From contig NZ_FUWS01000009.1 of the NCBI RefSeq assembly GCF_900167435.1, positions 227,836-282,198 of the forward strand: a DNA stretch of 54,363 bases, written 5' to 3'. The notes below the pieces were generated by a model, which had not been told where the DNA came from, did not search any database, and saw only the letters and a list, made by a program, of their open reading frames with translations. Positions 54,225 to 54,363 of this stretch are shown piece after piece. The first letter of the stretch is position 1. Each line of letters opens with the position of its first letter. The position numbers and the translations under genes were made by a program. The stretch comes from Marinactinospora thermotolerans DSM 45154. GTDB lineage: Bacteria; Actinomycetota; Actinomycetes; Streptosporangiales; Streptosporangiaceae.

Positions 54225-54311
54225 AAGACACAACGGAACGCGGGACCTGGACACTCTCCGGAAAACGCGAACCGATTCCCGGTTTCATCAGGGAAACCCG
54301 GAAAGCGCCGA

Positions 54312-54341
54312 TTCGACGCCGGACGGAACACCTGATAAAGT
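54312..54341 (+). promoter_or_regulatory. rRNA-operon-type promoter, downstream copy
   Basis: TTCGAC (54312-54317), 18-nt spacer, TAAAGT (54336-54341), again within CCTGATAAAGTG and followed by GGAACACAACAAAGCGG. It is 117 bp downstream of the first copy and 22 bp from the window end. Tandem repeated promoters of this form precede rRNA operons in actinomycetes. Confidence 0.7.
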
Positions 54342-54363
54342 GGGAACACAACAAAGCGGAAGC

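Noticed and set aside
54196-54363. CRISPR array or IS end at the right edge
   Set aside because: Only two copies, 117 bp apart, each with a promoter layout; no regular short spacing and no transposase.

Overview
The window is chromosomal DNA from a high-GC actinomycete. Start codons include GTG and TTG, codons strongly favour G or C in the third position, and the ribosomal proteins carry actinobacterial Lys/Ala-rich tails. The gene order smc, ftsY, amtB, ffh, rpsP, khpA, rimM, trmD, rplS, lepB, DUF2469, yraN, yifB, dprA, xerC, M23, rpsB, tsf, pyrH, frr, cdsA, rlmN is the conserved actinobacterial core. Promoter style and gene content best suit a Nocardiopsis/Thermobifida-like member of the Streptosporangiales; that placement is inference.

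Left part (1-31.2 kb): chromosome maintenance, protein targeting and translation. It opens inside smc and continues with a cobalamin riboswitch leading into a btuF-btuC pair that has no ATPase gene. Next come ftsY and then amtB behind a GlnR-like box but without glnK-glnD. Unknown and lipoprotein genes follow, then ffh, the rpsP-khpA-rimM-trmD-rplS-lepB block, the yraN-yifB-dprA DNA-uptake block, ridA-xerC, a divergent M23-like gene, and rpsB-tsf-pyrH-frr-cdsA. A minus-strand insert (MFS exporter, ArsR-type regulator, SUFU-domain protein) separates cdsA from rlmN. rnhB and whiG, often found in this neighbourhood in relatives, are missing here.

Middle part (31.2-42.2 kb): amine and amino-acid catabolism with its own regulators. 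It holds an FAD amine oxidase coupled to a small membrane protein, an AsnC regulator and a PucR regulator. Across a palindromic intergenic region lie a class III omega-aminotransferase and an acylating methylmalonate/malonate-semialdehyde dehydrogenase. After an AT-richer island with a small zinc-ribbon protein comes gabT, divergent from a second PucR regulator. Together these suggest conversion of beta-alanine or beta-aminoisobutyrate and GABA to semialdehydes and acyl-CoA.

Right part (42.2-54.4 kb): accessory genes. They are a pair of roadblock/LC7 proteins with no partner kinase or GTPase in view, an endonuclease VIII-like glycosylase, YceI, secreted phospholipase A2, DUF72, a GH15 glucanohydrolase behind a perfect AT-rich palindrome, a secreted SH3-like protein, and an MFS transporter. 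A 1.36-kb gene-poor stretch follows, then a stand-alone HsdR_N-like nuclease-fold protein and a GerW-like membrane-anchored protein. The last 150 bases contain two near-identical strong promoters about 117 bp apart, of the kind that precede actinomycete rRNA operons, so an rRNA operon probably begins just beyond the window.
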